From contig OY482862.1 of the NCBI GenBank assembly GCA_960531495.1, positions 698,504 through 762,503 of the forward strand: a stretch of 64,000 nt of DNA, in the 5' to 3' direction. Shown piece after piece: positions 1 to 54,082 of the stretch. The DNA comes from Zeus faber. Taxonomy: Eukaryota; Chordata; Actinopteri; Zeiformes; Zeidae. The position numbers were made by a program, and so were the translations under genes. How positions within the stretch are numbered: position 1 is the stretch's first letter; each line of letters opens with the position of its first letter. A model generated the notes under the pieces. It did not search any database. It saw only the letters and a program-made list of their open reading frames with translations, and was not told the DNA's origin.

Positions 1-625
1 GGTCTGATCTAAAATACTCTTGATATAATCTTGAAATTAAATGTTGGGTTGGTTTAAAAGTGGACCGTTTTTTACATTGCCCAGTAAAGCCATGAAGTCC
101 CCTAAATTGGAATCTCTCAGAGCAAAATACCTTCAAATTGTACTTGCGAGTGCAAGTATTTATATCCACCCGGCTGTTGGAGCTTAACTGTTTAAAGAAA
201 TGTGATTAATCATTTTCACAGATGAAATACCTAATGTCTAAGACAATTGACTGGAAAGACACAAATAGATGGAAGCAAATAAGTGCATGGCCTTTCAAAT
301 TTCAATTAAAAAAAAATCAATGGCTTTGATACTTCCATACAAATATCAGTAATCAATACTATGTCAAAAATACTACTTTGTGAGATGCTGATACTGTGAA
401 CTGAGGACTAATAATATCCAGTGTGTGCTGTACTTTCACTCTAAACTTGTGAAAAGCTTGACTTTAACAGTAGTACATGATAGGTCTCTAAAACCATTGA
501 TATGTATTATGGTTAAAGGATAAGTTCCCCATTTTTCAACCCAGACCTCGTTAAAATGCTGGTATCATATTTTATACGCCATTTTTTTGAGATTTTGAGA
601 ATAAAAAACATAAAACCAAAAAAAA

Positions 626-630
<5 letters not shown>

Positions 631-658
<28 letters not shown>
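631..658. repeat. (CA)n microsatellite
   Basis: About 14 uninterrupted CA units, preceded by an A-rich tract and followed by a short TATATA run. Confidence 0.95.
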
Positions 659-665
<7 letters not shown>

Positions 666-1471
666 GATACAAGGACAGAAGAATAAAATTAATAAATACA
701 GACAACCAAAGTGATATTCCACTTTCACTTTGGTTATCTTTCTTTATCCATTTTATTCTTCTTGTTGGTGAAAATGGTTTAAAGTCTTCTGTGTTACCAC
801 CATCTACTGGACTGCAGAGGATCAGTTTGTTGTATAGTCGCGCACAAAAATGACAAAAAACAGCTTTTTCAGAAGTCAGCGAACTAATTTGCATAATCGT
901 TACGGGTCTTTGGACCGCGGTGGAAACGCAGACAACAACGGGCTGAAGAAACCTTTAGTTCCTGAAAAAAGGTTCCCGGGACTAAAACTACGAGTACTTT
1001 GGGTGGAAACAAGGCCATGAAACCCTGGGAAAAACCTGATTGAATGCATGGTTTGCCACCATTTTCCACCCAGGTATAACAAACAGTCATTAGATTATGA
1101 ATATCTAGCTATAATGTGAGTTTCCAAGTCAAATGGATTTATTGTTTATTTTTAAGGTTTAATCGTTTTCCCCAGTGGACTGCATTGGAGCACTGTGAGA
1201 AGTTTCTCGATCACAGTTCTCAATGACGGGAACGAACGTTTTGAGAAGACCTGGGTTTAAAAATGGCCAACGTATCCCGATTTTATGTTGCACTGAATGC
1301 CATATATGGCATTTCTTTTTCGACCTCTATCTCCTTTAATTGACCTAAATGTATCCTTATGGGATGTGTATTTGATAAAGCCCCTGTCGTGCCCCCCGCA
1401 GTCATTGGAGCCAAGTCTTTGTCTTAGTCAAACAAGTGTGGCAAATCACCATAAGTGGTTAGTGGTTAGGC

Positions 1472-1472
<1 letters not shown>

Positions 1473-1518
<46 letters not shown>
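1473..1518. repeat. (GT)n-(GA)n compound microsatellite
   Basis: About 19 GT units pass directly into a short GA run. Confidence 0.95.
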
Positions 1519-1519
<1 letters not shown>

Positions 1520-2189
1520 TATCAACAAAGCTTATACAATTGCACTTCTTACTATTTGCCTTACAGTACTATTTGTCTAATCCATCATTGTAACATATAG
1601 GCAGAACTAATATAATCCAGGAGTCAACAGGGCATAAAGCACATGGCCCGGCTGATGTGCACACAGCCCCATAGGTTGTGCAAACACACCCTCATCGCCC
1701 AACACTGACGCACACACACATCTTTAAGACCTTTGTACCCGAGACAATACCGCAAATCTTTGTTCAAAGAGGCACATTTCAGTGCAACAGAGAGAAGAGG
1801 GGAGATACAATTTTGTGTTTTTTTTCTATTGTGGTAAATTAAAGGGTATATTGAAGACGCCTCGCAATCGCACATTCAAAATTGAAATCCACGGATATCA
1901 CCCGGGTTTCCCGCAGATTATTCCGCTGGCTTTGAGAAATATACATCTCTATCTCTTCGACTGTCTTTTCTGAGGAAGATTATATAAATCATTCTGGGTT
2001 CTGGGGATTCCTTTAAGTAAAATAACTTACACTACACTGCGTTTTAACCTACCGCGTGGTTTCGGGATGTGATATTATTTGTACATATATATTAGTAATC
2101 ACCCGCGCCCTCCAAATCGTCCCGCTGGAACACCACGGAGGTGGAGGGCGGTTCCTCAGACGAGGTGGGCGTTCTGTTAGTCCAGTAAA

Positions 2190-2316
<127 letters not shown>

Positions 2317-2970
2317 CCTCACTTTCGTCTTGAGCTCCGGTGTGGCAGCTTCTCCGTCTACCTTCTGGAGATTTTTTCCCCGTTATTTTTCTAAAAAGAT
2401 TCTGCGTAATCAGTAATTAAGTTAAAAGAAACATTTAACTCAGAATTGCCGAAGATATACAGAAAGTGGGACGGTTGTTAATCGGAGCTACACCTGTGCG
2501 TAAAAGTTTAGGTTGGATAGTTTTTACGCACGGGTCCGAGAAGAAATTCACTTGATTATTTTTTTTTTCGTCTGGTCATCACCCTTCAGAGGAGGCATCT
2601 GTTCGTGTAAAATGTAAGAAAAATGCGCACTTTTAGTGGGTCGTCCCCACTGACCTGCGAGAAAAGGAAATTAACTTTTTGAATTCGCTAAGTCCAAGGA
2701 GCTGGTGGATGTTTGACACTGGAATACAAGCGGCTTGTTTTTTCCTCAAAGGTCCTCGCTAGAGGTGATGTGGTTACAGAAGCCATCGCTCTTGGGAACA
2801 GAATGCTCTGGGATTTGGAACAAGAACCACCGTGTACGTGTTTGTACCAGCTGTTTACAATCCATACAGATGCTGTCATGAAGTAAGCCATTCTTTAATC
2901 ATCTGTATTTGCACGTGTATCAATTTCCCCACACAAAAGTAAATATTCCGGTCGATTGATTTTATTTCCC

Positions 2971-4713
2971 ATGGCGACCACCGGGAAGCCCCCGCAGAGC
3001 GCCCTGGTTGCCCCGTGGCTAGTCGCCCTGGTACTGGGTCTGTCGCCTCGGCAGACGCTCGGTGCCTCGAAGGACATCGTGTGCGAACCAATCAATGTGC
3101 CCATGTGCAAAGGCATCGGATACAACTTCACCTACATGCCCAACCAGTTCAATCACGACACCCAGGAAGAGGTGGGCCTCGAGGTGCACCAGTTTTGGCC
3201 GCTGGTTCGAATCCGCTGCTCCCCGGATTTGCTCTTCTTCCTCTGCAGCATGTACACCCCTATCTGCTTGCCGGATTATAAAAAGCCCCTCCCACCGTGC
3301 CGCTCAGTTTGCGAAAGGGCTAAGAGAGGCTGCTCCCCTCTCATGAGCCAGTATGGGTTTGAATGGCCCGAGAGGATGGGCTGTGAGCAGCTGCCCCAGC
3401 TGGGGGATGAGACGCTGTGCATGGACCAGAACAACAGTGAGAGCACAACGCCCCCCTCTCCCCCTTTGCCCAAGACCACAACCAAAGTCCGCATAAAGCC
3501 TGAGAACCCCTTGCAGTGCGACAGGGAGTGTCGCTGTCGAGATCCCCTGGTTCCTGTCACGAGAGAGTCCCATGCCCTGTATAGTCCGGTCTACACTGGT
3601 CCGCTGTTGAACTGTGCACAGCCATGCCACCAGCCCTACTTTTCAGTAGACGAGCGGGTGTTCACCACCTTCTGGTTGGGGCTGTGGTCGGTGTTGTGCT
3701 TTGTGTCCACCTTGACCACTGTGGCCACATTCCTCATCGATATGGATCGCTTCAAGTACCCTGAGCGGCCCATTATATTCCAGGCCACCTGCTACCTGTT
3801 TGTATCTCTGGGTTACATCATCAGGCTGCTGGCAGGGCATGAGCGAGTGGCCTGCGGTTCAAGTGGCACCATCGGCGGTGACCATCTCCACATCCTTTAC
3901 GACACCACTGGTCCCACCCTCTGCACACTAATCTTCCTATTGGTCTACTTTTTTGGCATGGCCAGTTCCATTTGGTGGGTGGTGTTATCGTTCACCTGGT
4001 TCCTTGCGGCAGGGATGAAATGGGGCAGTGAGGCCATCGCAAGCTACTCTCAGTATTTTCACCTGGCTGCCTGGCTCATCCCTAGCGCAAAGACCATTGC
4101 TGTCTTGGCCCTCAGCTCTGTGGACGGGGACCCTGTGGCTGGGATCTGCTACGTGGGGAACCAGAGCCTGGAAAACCTCCGGGGATTTGTGCTGGCGCCA
4201 CTCGTGGTTTACCTTTTCACCGGCTCGCTTTTCCTTCTCGCGGGCTTCGTCTCTCTCTTCCGCATCAGGAGTATCATCAAGCAAGGTGGGACTAAGACAG
4301 ACAAGCTAGAGAGGTTGATGATTCGCATCGGTCTCTTCACAGTGCTCTACACAGTCCCGGCAACCATCGTGGTGGCGTGTCTGGTTTATGAACAGCACTA
4401 TCGGCCCGATTGGGAACGAGCCTTGGCCTGCTCCTGTCTGTCAGAGCGCCAGCAGCTGGGCAGAGGACCAGACTACGCCGTCTTCATGCTGAAGTACTTC
4501 ATGTGTCATGTGGTGGGCATCACCTCTGGAGTGTGGATATGGTCAGGAAAGACGCTTGAGTCCTGGAGGAGACTTTTTACACATTGTCGGCCGCAGAAGG
4601 CAGCCGCACCTTCCTCCATGTACAGCGAGGCTAGCACCGCCTTAACAGGCAACACTAGTACACTAATGGCACAGGGCATTTACCACAAACACCCTCCTCC
4701 CCCCAACATATAA
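2971..4713 (+). CDS. fzd5: Frizzled class receptor, FZD5/FZD8 subfamily (fzd5-like)
   Basis: Seven-transmembrane Wnt receptor of the plasma membrane, encoded in one exon of 580 codons as expected for this subfamily. I chose the ATG at 2971, which starts a hydrophobic signal peptide (residues 1-31); an upstream in-frame TTG at 2956 is not a credible start. The extracellular cysteine-rich domain (about 35-150) has exactly ten cysteines, at residues 38, 46, 83, 92, 99, 110, 114, 121, 138 and 150. A proline-rich linker follows, then seven membrane segments (about 228-525). The cytoplasmic KTLESW motif at 527-532 is the Dishevelled-binding KTxxxW signature. The ASK after the signal peptide, CLPDY, the undivided KQGGTKTDKLE loop and the SEASTALTG tail favour FZD5. 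Parts of the transmembrane region read more like FZD8, so the paralogue call is less certain than the subfamily. The tail ends in a proline run plus NI instead of the usual S/T-x-V PDZ ligand. ccnyl1 is convergent downstream, as at vertebrate FZD5 loci. Confidence 0.9.
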   Translation: MATTGKPPQSALVAPWLVALVLGLSPRQTLGASKDIVCEPINVPMCKGIGYNFTYMPNQFNHDTQEEVGLEVHQFWPLVRIRCSPDLLFFLCSMYTPICLPDYKKPLPPCRSVCERAKRGCSPLMSQYGFEWPERMGCEQLPQLGDETLCMDQNNSESTTPPSPPLPKTTTKVRIKPENPLQCDRECRCRDPLVPVTRESHALYSPVYTGPLLNCAQPCHQPYFSVDERVFTTFWLGLWSVLCFVSTLTTVATFLIDMDRFKYPERPIIFQATCYLFVSLGYIIRLLAGHERVACGSSGTIGGDHLHILYDTTGPTLCTLIFLLVYFFGMASSIWWVVLSFTWFLAAGMKWGSEAIASYSQYFHLAAWLIPSAKTIAVLALSSVDGDPVAGICYVGNQSLENLRGFVLAPLVVYLFTGSLFLLAGFVSLFRIRSIIKQGGTKTDKLERLMIRIGLFTVLYTVPATIVVACLVYEQHYRPDWERALACSCLSERQQLGRGPDYAVFMLKYFMCHVVGITSGVWIWSGKTLESWRRLFTHCRPQKAAAPSSMYSEASTALTGNTSTLMAQGIYHKHPPPPNI

Positions 4714-6035
4714 ACCAACCGGCAAATAGTGCTGGGACTGAACAGTTGCTACCAGTCCCAAAGCAAGAAAAAACCCTGAAATCCACCTTGAGCAATGCGG
4801 TTAATCATCTCAAGAGAAGTTGGTGTGCCGTGCCGTTCTTATATACAGTATAAAGAACTGGATTCCTACTCTAAGCCACACTACCTAAAAATGTGCTTTG
4901 GGGAAAATATCAAACAATTGCACGCAAATGTTTTTCTATATCGAGGAATATGACTCAAACGGACAAAACAACCTGTATTGGAACTTTAATGACAGCTGCG
5001 AGATAAATGGAGGGTGCAGAATGCAACTACACACCTTGTAAGCCTTACCAACGCAACGTCTACAGACGATGCCGATGCAAAAAACCTGCGGCCCTAAACT
5101 GATTTGTGAAAGGAATCACTTCCTCTCAAGAATATACCTCGATTATCTCTCAAAAAAGTTCCTCATCAATGCCCAAGTCCTGAAATTACGTTTAACGAAA
5201 AGACAGAAAAGGACAGAACATAACAGAAGCGGAATTGCACAGTATTTGTTTATTTTTATTTCTGTGTATATTGCAACCGTAGACTTTGATGTATGGGCCT
5301 ACCACATGTAGTTTCTAATTCACGCAGGTCAGCGCCATCGTACAAGCTAGGAAACTGAATTCTAATTTGTGTTTGCTTGCGATGCAGTTGTATTAAAATC
5401 TGTACAGCATGTGGGGTTTTTTTGTATATTGTGTCAATTTAAGTTTTCCAGAATCAAATGAGGAAAAACCTACTTTCAATTTATCACCTATTATGTGAAT
5501 ATGTTACATATATTTCACCGTGTTATAATGCATTTCATTTTGTATAAGGGCCGACAACAGTTTAATCTTCATTTCTAACATAAAAAAACAAAACAAAAAT
5601 CCTTTACAGCTACAACCTGATTTACCAGGTTTCGATTGCACTCGTTGGAAGGTTCGCAGAATGAATCGTCCCCTTTATAGCAGAGATTCCAAATTTGATT
5701 AATATTATCACAATTATTAATATACTTAACTACAAATGTAGGTATCAAAGGTGATGTGGGCGTACACACGTTAAATGAACAACACATTGTATGGTTTCCT
5801 TTTTCTGTGATTGTATGTTCTGCAGGCCTATGTTAATGTGTATATTATTGTAATTCAATGTGAAAACAACCGACTGAATATTTGTTACTTTCAACCTTAT
5901 TTTGTGTATATGATGAATTGATTTGACTGCTAATATTATGTATATACATGCTGAAGACTGAAATTTGTCTTTTTTCTAAATATTTATGATGTCTTTGGTT
6001 GGGTTTAACATTAAAGCTGTGGGAAACAGTCGGTC
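4714..6035 (+). other. Probable 3-prime UTR of the Frizzled gene
   Basis: AT-rich non-coding sequence after the stop, with no open frame of interest. It contains several ATTAAA-like motifs; the strongest candidate polyadenylation signal is at 6010-6015. Extent is inferred. Confidence 0.5.
6010..6015 (+). terminator. Candidate polyadenylation signal (ATTAAA)
   Basis: ATTAAA followed about 25-40 bp later by a GT-rich stretch (GTCTGTGCGTG-like). This would give the fzd5-like mRNA a 3-prime UTR of about 1.3 kb. Confidence 0.4.
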
Positions 6036-7172
6036 ACTCTGTGCGTGTTTATATATTTATATGAATGTCTGGGTTTAGATTTATACCTCAACACCACAAG
6101 AGAGGGCATTGCGTTGTCTTGCGCAAACACATTTCCACTGATTTTTCTATCTAACAGATATTAATAAGTAGTTTCATCAAGTCTGGGATTGTTTCTATAA
6201 TATGCCTAATTCGTTTCCAATCAATCAAGGTGATATGCTCTTAAACATGCAAGTATGCACACACACACACTCAAATTAGATTCAACCTGGAAACTTCTGA
6301 CAATGACCACAACAAGGATTTGTTACATGATAAGTGTTTATTTAAAATACTCCATCTGCATTTATTTTACAATTTAAATACAAATTTCACAGCTAATAGC
6401 CTACATAGGAGGCAGAACCAGAGAGAGGGGGGGTGGTCTCAGTCACACTTTGTATTTCTGCTCTTAGGTTCAGTGTTTGGGAGCTCAAATCTCCTGGACA
6501 GCTGGACTGGATAGGGCAAGGTTTGAACGGGCGAGCATAGAGATTTTCGGGGGGTGGACTCCACAAGGTAGGTCCCACACAACATTCCCCAGACCTGAAC
6601 TGAAACTCAATGGTGGCTTTCAGGAGTCAGGTTGGCAATACTTAATAATAGCTCAACTAGTTGTCTAGATGTAGAGGCTTGCACATCCCCTGTGCGTCCT
6701 GTAGAATGGATCATTTAAATGTCATTAGTATTCAACACCACTTGAACTCCTACTAACAGTAAACATGTTTTACAGTTACATCATATGTACCATTACCCTG
6801 AAGTCTTTCATCCACAAGGAACAACCATAAGTGTATTTGACTTATGCCTGAATGAAAAAAAATATATATATTTCAGGCCAATCACACGCCAGTTATTCTA
6901 TACACATACCCAGCAAAAAGACCAACATGTAAAAATAACAGCTGATAAATGAATGTTGCCTTTGGTGTTCTAGAGGCCAAAACAACTTCATGTTGCGGTT
7001 TGTGTTTTCTGATGACAAATTTATGCAACCATAACAGCCATCATGCAAACTGTTGTTCCCACGCTGATGGGGGGGGGGGTGGGGGGGGGGTGTCAGGTGA
7101 TCAATCCAAGCCCAGAAACCTGACTAGAAGGTGCAAGACCCTGGCTGGTGGCCATTTGTGACCATTTCTTCA
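6036..7172. other. Intergenic or 3-prime UTR sequence between convergent genes
   Basis: Lies between the candidate Frizzled poly(A) site and the ccnyl1 stop codon. It probably includes the ccnyl1 3-prime UTR on the minus strand. A short CA run at about 6258-6270 and a poly-G tract at 7069-7090 are the only notable elements. Confidence 0.5.
7069..7090. repeat. Poly-G tract
   Basis: Eleven G, one T, then ten G on the plus strand, so C-rich in the sense of the ccnyl1 transcript. It lies just downstream of the ccnyl1 stop codon, within its probable 3-prime UTR. Confidence 0.95.
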
Positions 7173-49448
<42,276 letters not shown>

Positions 49449-50705
49449 CTCCAATCCAAGTATTCACCTCAACCTATTGCGGTAGAGTTCGGTGCGGGGA
49501 AAATAGCTTCAGCTGACCAATGCTACCGACACTAGCACACGTACACTCCTAATTAGTGATTAAAACGCTTTCTCGGCGCGTCGACTTATTCGACTTAGTC
49601 GGAGATATCGCATCGTTTCGCTTCCACGTCGAGGGCACCGTGCTTCGTCGGGTTATCTCCCAATTTAGGAGCCTTTCTGTATGGAGTTTGCATGTTCATG
49701 TTCCTCTATCTAACAACAGTAAGGACCCCACCAAAAACATGCACACATCATCGTCTGACCAGCAACGTTTTCGGGTACTAGGAAAACACCAAGGCTATCA
49801 AATATCTGAATAGCCGGTGGCTAATTCATTCACGTTCCACGCTACTGATTGAGGATAGCTATCTAGAAAGCATGTTAGCAACTAGCTAGCTGCTATCCAT
49901 CCCTTTTTTACAGTAACTTGCATTAGCCACACCTGAAATTTATATTTGAACGCCATTAGTGTGAATAGAAAACGTAGTTATGACTTCCGGCACACTGGTT
50001 AAGTGTACAGACTAATTGGAGAGCGCTGCTGCTCTTTCAGTCTGCAGCCAACCAGTTCCGTGCCGAGGCTTCTATGGCCTTGGAACAATATGTAAACCTC
50101 GTTCAAATAACTAAACTTACACTTACAGAACAAACATCGTGCGGTTCATCCCCACGTCCGAGTCATTTCCGAGTTCATAGCGTCGTCCCACTCTAGGTGT
50201 CCGGATTTAGGATAGCCCCGTCTTTCCTTTCCACTCTGCCGAGAGACTCCTGCATTCGCTCCACGACGCCATCTGTAGTTCTACAGCCGTTAAAGAGCGA
50301 ACGAATCATCGTTCGAAACGCACCGAATCGGCCTCTTCTTCTTTGTGGAGTTTGATGGCGCTTGGCAAACGACGAAATGGTGCATAATCGCCACCAACTG
50401 GTAAGGAGTGTCGGTCGAGATTCTTTTATTTTTATTTTTTATAAAACTAACAAAATAAAATGTGTAATCACTTTTGAACCTTATGAAGGACTACCTCGAA
50501 TCAGAGCATACCTGTCCCCATCAATTGCAAAGCCAGTACTATTGCTGTCAGTTCTCCTCAGTAAATCATCACTTACCCTTTTCTTGATCTTGGAACTCTG
50601 GAACAATAAATGCTGCACCTACGCTGTCGCTAATATTCTTTGATGCATCTGTATATATTTGCACCATAATGACCATCAGCATAATGTCTTTCCATTGCCA
50701 TAGTT
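49449..50705 (-). promoter_or_regulatory. Probable ccnyl1 upstream region, CpG-richer
   Basis: Directly upstream of the MGN start on the minus strand. CpG dinucleotides are visibly frequent at 49560-49640 and 50140-50400, unlike the AT-rich introns. No TATA box or start site can be assigned. It includes a 132-bp SINE-derived fragment. Confidence 0.4.
49634..49765 (+). repeat. 132-bp fragment duplicated from the SINE at 50781-50912
   Basis: By eye identical over 132 bp to 50781-50912, with unrelated sequence on both sides. It lacks the tRNA head and tail of the full SINE. Confidence 0.9.
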
Positions 50706-51083
50706 GTGGCATGGTGGTGCATTGCACTGCTGCCTCACAGCAAGAAATTCCTGGGTTCGATTCCCACCTGGGGTGCTGTTGGCACCGTGCTTCGTCGGGT
50801 TATCTCCCAATTTAGGAGCCTTTCTGTATGGAGTTTGCATGTTCATGTTCCTCTATCTAACAACAGTAAGGACCCCACCAAAAACATGCACACATCATCG
50901 TCTGACCAGCAATAGACATTTGGAACCAGGTGCATCGACAAGTGCTGCCCACTGCTCCTGGCTGCCCCCCAGAGGAAGGACAAGCCAGGATGGGGCAAAT
51001 GCAGAGACCACATTTTACTGGCCACCATCCAAAGCGTGTGTGTGTATTGTGGTGTGTCGCATGATGAATAAAGATTATTCATT
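50706..51083 (+). mobile_element. Full-length tRNA-derived SINE
   Basis: Head GTGGCATGGTGGTGCA with B box GGTTCGATTCC at 50754-50764, body with TTATCTCCCAATTTAGGAGC and AGTTTGCATGTTCATGTTCC, then GGGGCAAATGCAGAGACCAC, and an AATAAAGATTATTCATT tail. Confidence 0.85.
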
Positions 51084-51639
51084 AAACCTTCAGTTTAGTC
51101 CATATTTTGGGTAATTCCCCCTGTCCCCTTAACTATACAATCCATCTTTAGTCGCTTCTCTGAGATTGAGAAGCATTTTATAGCAAATCTGATGTTTTCC
51201 TGACATTATTAACCTTGACTTTTTAATATCTTGATTGAACTCCACCCATGAATTGAGTATTCAAAATATCTTCAAAATCAAAATTATTAGGTGATTGTCT
51301 GGACTAGTTGTATGTTGGAAACAATTTTAAAAAATCATTTTAAAAGTGTATTTGTCAGTTTAAACCAAATTTCATGGAGTTTCCATCTTATCTTTTATTG
51401 TTACCTGTTTTTAGCAAGTACTAATGAAATACTTCTAAACTAATTAAACAGTGGAGGTCAATCCAGTACAACCACAGCCATATCTACTAGATTTACGTCA
51501 TTTCAAACTCAAGTTCTTACTAAGCTGTCCCCATACAGCTCCACTGACTAAAGCTTAATGCCAAGTCTCAATTTGACCTTGACCGGCTGTGATTGGGCCA
51601 CTCAGACACCATCATAAGGCAGAATTCATACTGGGTCTG
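51084..51639. other. Intergenic sequence, nothing recognised
   Basis: AT-rich, no motif found. Confidence 0.5.
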
Positions 51640-52191
51640 CCAACGGTCTGCCTTTTTGTTTATTCAGCTCTCCACTGTTGGAAGCAAGCCCTCTATAATG
51701 GGGGGGGTATGATGTCGGCTGCAGACTTAAAGATGTGCGGGCTGCAGCACGCACATGGCCCGCAGGGATACTCACTTGTGCGTCCACTGTCTCGGCCATG
51801 CATACAGAAGCGATGCCATTGGACCCGTTCTCTTGCATGCACTGCTCAAGTCTGCCACTGGAAGTCATCTGCCATTGGGCCGAAATCTTCGGTTCCCTCC
51901 CTAGTCGTCCCCGTACAGCCGAAAGGCCTACGAGCATCTTGGGGAAGGGTGAAGAGGAGGAATTGGCTCTCACGTCTTCAGGCCATGTTTCAAGGCCACG
52001 CTCCCCTGGCTCTCTGGTTCCGCTCAGCATCCATGCCAGGTGGATCAGGAGGAGTTTGACGTGCACCGGGAGTTTTGGGACTTCCACGCAGCCCAGTGGG
52101 GCACCGAGGTGGAGGAGGAGGCGGAAGGAGAAGAGCCAGGTGAGGAGGTGCATGCTCCAACTCACAAACCATCCCAGCTGCTGAGCGGGCT

Positions 52192-52598
52192 GTGGTGAAG
52201 CTGGAGATCCCTTGGGCAGACCCTGAGCCCGCTGCTCCCTCCATGTTGTCCGGGACGTATTTTACAGAGGCTGGGGATCAGGCTGCGGCCCTGCTTAATA
52301 ATGTCTGCCTGCTGCAGGCCTACCAGGCCAGGCTCCTATGGGGGCTGGAGGGGAAGGCCACCCCCAAAACCTATGTGGAACTGCACAAGGCCACCAACTT
52401 CTGCCTCATAATGGCCAAGGGTGCGACACAAGACGTGGGGCGTGTGATGGGATTTTTTTGGTGGTGATGCAGTGCCACCTGTCGCTGATCCTGTCTCAGA
52501 TTTCAGAGAAGGAAAAGACCACATTGCTGGATGCTCTGGTGTCGGGCCTATTTTGGCCCATTGTGGACTCCATGACCAGCAAATTTGAGCGGCAGTAG
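52192..52598 (+). pseudogene. DIRS gag-like fragment
   Basis: 52192-52467 contains LLNNVCLLQAYQARLLWGL and ELHKATNFCLIMAK. A second frame (52338-52598) contains CHLSLILSQISEKEKTTLLD and ALVSGLFWPIVDSM. These follow the order of DIRS ORF1 proteins (LQAYQA, RATD, RHLWLNL, LLDAPVS...GLFG), with a frameshift at about 52460. Confidence 0.6.
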
Positions 52599-53211
52599 AA
52601 GGAGTCGGTGGCATTGAGGAGCTTCACACCCCGATGCACCCAGTCCCAGTGCCGCGAGCCCCAGCAGAGCCCCGGCTCATTACAGGATCCAGACAGCCCA
52701 GTGGGGACAGCCCAGACGGGGCTCCGGCCCCAGCCTCCCCCAGCTGACCGGATGAGAGAATGGAATAGGAACCCTTACTGCTGTCCCCAGCACCCAGTGG
52801 GGGGCAGGAAGGTGCAGACGACCCCAGCTGCTACAGAGAGGGGATTTGTGCTGCTGGACTGTCTGCTCAACCTCTAGTTCTAGCACGAAAAAGTCATTCT
52901 ACTATACCAATTCCTGTGCCAGTGGAAGCCATGTGGATAAGGTACACAAAATACACACAGTCCTTATTTCACCTCCCTCCCTCCAGTGTGTTTTCCTAGT
53001 GTGTTTATCGAGGCCCCCTGTCCACTCAGAAACATGAGTCAAGAAACTAAAATATGAGCCCAAAGCCTCAGGTCAGCCCGGGACATGCCACCAAACACAT
53101 GAACACAAGTGTGAGCCTCCCTGCCCAGATAATGTGGCCAGCACGCCTCTCTGCTTGTGTTAGTGTATGGAGGCTTCTCCCTTGGTAGACAGGATGATTT
53201 GAAAGGGCTAT

Positions 53212-54060
53212 GTGCTGCTGTTCGCCCTTCATCCACCAGCGTTCGCTGGAGTCACACAGACTGAAGTCTTGGACTCAATGTCCTTCATCCTGGAACAGGT
53301 AATTCAGTCCTTGCTGGAGAACAGCGCCATTTGTTCAGTAGTGGACAGGGAGAAAAACTGTGGCTTTTTCAGCAGATATTTCCTCATTCCAAAAACAGAT
53401 GGTTCTTCTCTGAGACCAATTCTGGAACTGAGAATTTTAAACAGAACATTTAGAAAGCTCCAACTTCAATTGTTAACACACTGTCACTTGTTCAAATCAA
53501 TCCGATGAGGAGACTTGTTCACATGGGTGGATTTGAAAGATGCTTATTTTCACATACCAACTGTGGAAAGACAGGCAATATCTGAGGTTCGCCTTTCACG
53601 ACAGAGTACTAGTATTGTGTTCTCTTGTTCTCTTGGCCCACATTCTGGGCCCCAAAATATTCCCTATTTGTGTGGAAGTAGCTATTGCCCCTCTGTGCAC
53701 CCTGGGAATAAAGGTTCTGTCATATCTGGACGATCTCCTGATAATTTCTGGGTCATCCAGATATGAACGAACCTTTATATCCTCCTATAAGCAATAAGGG
53801 GGCTATAAACCCCTGATATAATCAATCGCGACAATTGCTTATATCAATAGTCAGGGTGGCGTACACTCCCTAGCCATGCATCAAATGACAAGGATTTTGC
53901 TATGGGCCCATTCCCACCTCTGTTCCCTGTCAGCATCTCACATTCAGGGCAGGCAAATCTTGGGAGCGTACTTATTATGGAGAGGACGGTTGTAGGCGTT
54001 GGATTGGCGCATTCATCGATTCGGCCGAGCAAAGGTGGATCTGTTCACTTCATGAGCCAC
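53212..54060 (+). pseudogene. DIRS reverse transcriptase and RNase H, broken
   Basis: FFSRYFLIPKTDGSSLRPIL and LNRTFRKL (53212-53508), a stop, then FTWVDLKDAYFHIP (53515), and the catalytic YLDD box at 53723-53734 in another frame. The RNase H part reads TIAYINSQGGVHSL and RILLWAHSHLCS at 53830-53930, then FGRAKVDLF at about 54020. The pattern is that of DIRS elements rather than retroviruses or gypsy. Confidence 0.75.
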
Positions 54061-54082
54061 GGCTCATTGTCCTCTATAGTAC

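Larger units (their letters stand above)
51640..54082 (+). mobile_element. DIRS-type retroelement fragment
   Basis: GC-richer than its surroundings. Contains gag-like, RT and RNase H segments in DIRS order on the plus strand, all with frameshifts or stops. Homology runs to about 54082 (FGRAKVDLF, then HCPL), where a retroviral LTR cuts it. The methyltransferase and tyrosine recombinase regions are absent. Confidence 0.75.

Noticed and set aside
2956..2970. Frizzled start at the upstream TTG
   Set aside because: Vertebrate genes start at ATG; the ATG at 2971 directly precedes a normal signal peptide.
50706..50775. tRNA gene
   Set aside because: Same reason: tRNA-derived head of a SINE with its body and tail present.
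51626..52184. Overlapping open frames of about 150-180 codons on both strands
   Set aside because: GC-rich DIRS sequence leaves several frames open; only the DIRS gag-like text downstream has family support.
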